A program made the position numbers and the translations under genes. Of a DNA stretch of 8,361 nucleotides, positions 6,038-8,361 are shown piece after piece; the stretch's first letter is position 1; every line of letters begins with the position of its first letter. A model generated the notes under the pieces. That model made no database searches. It was not told where the DNA came from and was given only the letters and a program-made list of their open reading frames with translations. The DNA lies in the NCBI GenBank assembly GCA_023423495.1, contig JAFAFM010000153.1:1-8361 (forward strand), read 5' to 3'. The stretch comes from Armatimonadota bacterium. GTDB lineage: Bacteria; Armatimonadota; Fimbriimonadia; Fimbriimonadales; Fimbriimonadaceae.

Positions 6038-6811
6038 ATGACCATCGCCACCTACAACGCCGCTTCCATTCGTGCCCGCCTGCCGCTCGTTTTGGACTGG
6101 TTGGCGGTTAATGAACCGGATGTGTTGGCGATTCAGGAAACGAAGGTCGAAGACGAGAAGTTTCCGGTGGCGGATTTTGAAGACTTGGGATATCATGCCG
6201 CGCTCCACGGTCAGAAATCCTGGAACGGGGTGTGCCTGCTCAGCCGCAGCCCGATCAGCAACGTTCGGCTGGGCTTTGAGGATGACCTGATGCCGTCCGA
6301 TGCTCGAATCATTTCCGGGGACATCGATGGAATTACTATTGTCAACACCTACGTGCCGAACGGCAATTCGGTCGGCAGCGACAAGTTTGCTTACAAGTTA
6401 GCCTGGTTGGAACGATTCGCTAGGCTGCTTCGAGAGCGACATCGGCCGGAAGATCCTGTGATTTGGCTTGGAGACATCAACATCGCCCGTTATCCGGAAG
6501 ATGTGTTCGACTCGAAGAGAGTCTACGGCGGGGTGGGTCACCACCCGGAGGAGTTTTCCAGGCTCGACGAAATCTTGGCTTTTGGGCTCACAGACCTGTT
6601 CAGGAAATTCACTCAGGGACCGGGCCACTTTACGTTTTGGGATTTCGTGATTCCTAATGGCTTCAAGCGAAACTTGGGATGGCGGATCGATTGTATTTTC
6701 GGAACCCAGCGCATCGCAGACCGGTGCACATCGTGCGTTGTGGATCGTGATGCCCGCGCGGCTGAGCGGCCCAGCGATCACACGTTTGTGGTTGCGGAAT
6801 TCGATCTTTAA
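6038..6811 (+). CDS. xth: Exodeoxyribonuclease III (AP endonuclease)
   Basis: This 257-residue enzyme of the ExoIII family cuts DNA at abasic sites in base-excision repair and removes nucleotides from 3' ends, using a divalent metal. The active site is complete: N7 in MTIATYNAASIRARL, E34 in AIQETK, Y105 in NTYVPNG, D146 and N148 in WLGDINIA, D218 in GWRIDCIF, and the terminal SDH (S246, D247, H248). Length matches the family. I chose the ATG at 6038 because MTIATYN aligns with the normal family start and a -10 hexamer lies 7 nt before it; an in-frame ATG at 6029 would add only MSE. A perfect GGAGGTGA lies at 6007-6014 but is too far from either ATG for usual initiation. The stop codon overlaps that of upp by 4 bp. 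Confidence 0.95.
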   Translation: MTIATYNAASIRARLPLVLDWLAVNEPDVLAIQETKVEDEKFPVADFEDLGYHAALHGQKSWNGVCLLSRSPISNVRLGFEDDLMPSDARIISGDIDGITIVNTYVPNGNSVGSDKFAYKLAWLERFARLLRERHRPEDPVIWLGDINIARYPEDVFDSKRVYGGVGHHPEEFSRLDEILAFGLTDLFRKFTQGPGHFTFWDFVIPNGFKRNLGWRIDCIFGTQRIADRCTSCVVDRDARAAERPSDHTFVVAEFDL

Positions 6812-7428
6812 AACGTTCCGTATAGGCGATCACCGAAATCGCCTAGTCCGGGAACGATGTAGTACCGGTCGTTGAGACCCTCATCGAGCGACGCCGTGTA
6901 AATTTCGATGTCGGGATGGGCTTCCTCCAGCCGCCGGACTCCCTCCGGCGCGGCGACAACGCAAACCATCGCTACTCTTCGGGCGCCGTGCGCTTTAATG
7001 AGGGAGACCGCCTGAGCAGCCGAACCTCCGGTGGCGAGCATGGGATCCATGCAAAGTGTGAACCGGTCCGTCAGGTTGGGAAGCTTGCTGTAATAGCTGC
7101 GGGCGATCGCTGTGTTTTCGTTTCGTTCGAGGCCGATATAGCCCACAGAGACATCCGGGAACAGTTGGACTACAGGTTCAAGCATTCCTAGGCCAGCCCG
7201 GAGGACGGGAACGATTGCCAAGGGTTCCGAAAGCTGCACGCCATGCGTTTCCTTGATCGGCGTTTCAACATTGATGCTCCGGGTGGCGATGTGGCGTGTC
7301 GCCTCGATCACCAGCATGGTCGTCAAGTTCCAACTCAGCCGGCGAAAAATATCTGGCTCTGTATTGCGATTCCGAAGATCGGTTAGGAGGTGCTGGGCGA
7401 GCGGATGATCGACGATATGAAGCGCCAT
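6808..7428 (-). CDS. upp: Uracil phosphoribosyltransferase
   Basis: This 206-residue cytoplasmic salvage enzyme joins uracil to PRPP to make UMP. The PRPP-binding loop CMDPMLATGGSA (126-137) matches the family motif closely. VLRAGLGM (75-82), with R77, is the conserved flexible region, and the C-terminal YIVPGLGDFGDRLYGT (190-205) is the uracil-recognition segment that ends nearly all Upp proteins. Length is normal and nothing is missing. The gene converges on the nuclease gene; the palindrome TTAA at 6808-6811 supplies the last bases of both TAA stops. The start ATG at 7428 has no Shine-Dalgarno sequence. The nearest -10-like hexamer is GAAAAT, 6 nt before the ATG (4 of 6 matches). No uracil permease or pyr gene is nearby, so this is a stand-alone salvage gene here. 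Confidence 0.97.
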   Translation of the reverse strand: MALHIVDHPLAQHLLTDLRNRNTEPDIFRRLSWNLTTMLVIEATRHIATRSINVETPIKETHGVQLSEPLAIVPVLRAGLGMLEPVVQLFPDVSVGYIGLERNENTAIARSYYSKLPNLTDRFTLCMDPMLATGGSAAQAVSLIKAHGARRVAMVCVVAAPEGVRRLEEAHPDIEIYTASLDEGLNDRYYIVPGLGDFGDRLYGTF

Positions 7429-7523
7429 GTCGCCATTTTCCCCCGGTCGGGTTGTGATTTGACCCCATAAACGGCCAAAATCTTAACCTCCACTAAAGAC
7501 GGGCCCCGCGGCATCTACACCTT
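7429..7523. other. Divergent intergenic region between upp and glmU
   Basis: This 95-bp gap must hold promoters for both genes, but none stands out. Toward upp there are GAAAAT 6 nt before the ATG and TAAGAT further up (7480-7485 on the minus strand), each with 4 of 6 matches. Toward glmU, TTGACC at 7459-7464 is a good -35 but lacks a matching -10 at normal distance. I see no riboswitch, terminator or clear repeat. Confidence 0.4.
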
Positions 7524-8361
7524 ATGTCCAACCAAACAGTAGCCGGAATCATCCTTGCCGCGGGAAAGGGAACCCGGATGAAGTCGGATGCTCCGAAGGG
7601 TCTTCACGAAGTCTGTGGAGTACCGATGGTGGAACACGTGGCCCGCGCCTTGAAGGGAGCCGGTGTTCAGCGAATCATCGTCGTCATCGGACACGGGGGA
7701 GACGATCTGCGGGCTGCCCTTGGCGAAGGCTACGAATATGCCTGGCAGCGAGAACAGCTTGGCACGGGCCATGCGGTGATGATGACCGCAGCCCTACTGG
7801 AGGGATTCACCGGGAAAGTGCTCATTGCCGCCGGTGATACGCCCTTGGTCACGTCGGACATGTTCCGGGATCTGATCGAAGGCACCGATGGTCGAACCAA
7901 GTGCCTGATCGCAAGCTCAATCATCCCGAACCCGACCGGCTACGGGCGCATTGTCCGGAAAGGCATAAGCGTCGAGCGGATCGTCGAGGAAAAGGATGCC
8001 TCTAGTGACGAGAAAAACATCCAAGAGGTGAATTCCTCCATCTATTGCTTGGATGGACAGACCCTGCTGGAGTGCCTTCCGCAACTTAAGAACGACAACG
8101 CGCAGGGTGAGTACTACCTCACCGACGTTGTCGCGATGATTGCCCAACAGGGAGCCGTCGACGCCATGATCTTCGACGATTCGGAAATCTTGCTTGGGGT
8201 CAATGACCGCTGGCAGCTTGCCGAGGCCGATCGCAAAATGCGGGAAAGGATATTGCGGCGGCACGCCGAATCTGGAGTTACGATAATGGATCCAGGTTCA
8301 ACCTACCTGGGAATCGACGTGGAGATTGGGCTGGACACAGTTTTGGAACCCAGCACCATGA
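7524..8361 (+). CDS. glmU: Bifunctional UDP-N-acetylglucosamine pyrophosphorylase / glucosamine-1-phosphate acetyltransferase, N-terminal part
   Basis: The first 279 residues of GlmU are present; the gene runs off the right edge. GlmU acetylates glucosamine-1-phosphate and then couples it to UTP, giving the UDP-GlcNAc needed for peptidoglycan and other envelope polymers. The uridyltransferase domain is complete and its key residues are visible: LAAGKGTRMKSDAPKGLH (11-28, with K25), QREQLGTGHA (75-84), GDTPLV with metal ligand D105, GYGRI (139-143), IVEEKDA (153-159), N170, NAQGEYYLTDV (192-202) and GVNDR with metal ligand N227. From about residue 251 the VTIMDPGSTYLGIDVEIG stretch starts the left-handed beta-helix acetyltransferase domain, whose active site lies outside the window. 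The ATG at 7524 gives the standard N-terminus but has no Shine-Dalgarno sequence upstream. Confidence 0.96.
   Translation, partial: MSNQTVAGIILAAGKGTRMKSDAPKGLHEVCGVPMVEHVARALKGAGVQRIIVVIGHGGDDLRAALGEGYEYAWQREQLGTGHAVMMTAALLEGFTGKVLIAAGDTPLVTSDMFRDLIEGTDGRTKCLIASSIIPNPTGYGRIVRKGISVERIVEEKDASSDEKNIQEVNSSIYCLDGQTLLECLPQLKNDNAQGEYYLTDVVAMIAQQGAVDAMIFDDSEILLGVNDRWQLAEADRKMRERILRRHAESGVTIMDPGSTYLGIDVEIGLDTVLEPSTM

Noticed and set aside
1..8361. tRNA, rRNA, CRISPR, insertion sequence, phage or toxin-antitoxin content
   Set aside because: Gaps between genes are at most about 107 bp, no direct-repeat array or transposase motif was seen, and no gene showed signs of recent transfer.

Overview
The window is a compact stretch of bacterial chromosome with mid-range GC. 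It holds nine protein-coding genes, two of them cut by the window edges. I see no RNA genes, insertion sequences, CRISPR arrays or phage genes. A flagellar filament-cap gene (fliD) implies a motile, flagellated bacterium. Three genes have a sigma70-type -10 hexamer only 6-7 nt before the ATG, which looks like leaderless transcription. Together with the secreted YtcJ-type amidohydrolase and the YCII-like protein, this would fit a deep-branching phylum such as Armatimonadota or the Deinococcus-Thermus/Chloroflexota neighbourhood. That placement is an inference and was not tested.

Layout. Positions 1-434 (+) carry the C-terminal part of fliD, whose end overlaps the end of the next, convergent gene. 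Positions 420-4282 (-) hold four genes read leftwards: a TPR/zinc-ribbon/four-helix membrane protein, a secreted tandem YCII-like protein, and a two-gene NatA/NatB-type ABC exporter with a 4-bp GTGA overlap. A 107-bp divergent control region (4283-4389) contains two inverted repeats built from the same half-site. Positions 4390-6003 (+) encode an exported YtcJ-type metal-dependent amidohydrolase, followed by an exonuclease III/AP endonuclease gene (6038-6811). Uracil phosphoribosyltransferase (upp, 6808-7428, -) converges on the nuclease gene, sharing a TTAA that supplies both stop codons. After a 95-bp divergent gap, glmU (7524 onward, +) runs off the right edge.

How the genes relate. Most are unrelated housekeeping or accessory functions packed tightly: motility, export, nucleotide salvage, DNA repair and cell-wall precursor synthesis. 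Only natA-natB is clearly one functional unit. I find no convincing novel multi-gene system. The most interesting signals are in gene expression: the apparent leaderless starts, the cluster of TTGCG half-sites at the divergent promoter, and a perfect but badly spaced Shine-Dalgarno sequence in front of the nuclease gene.
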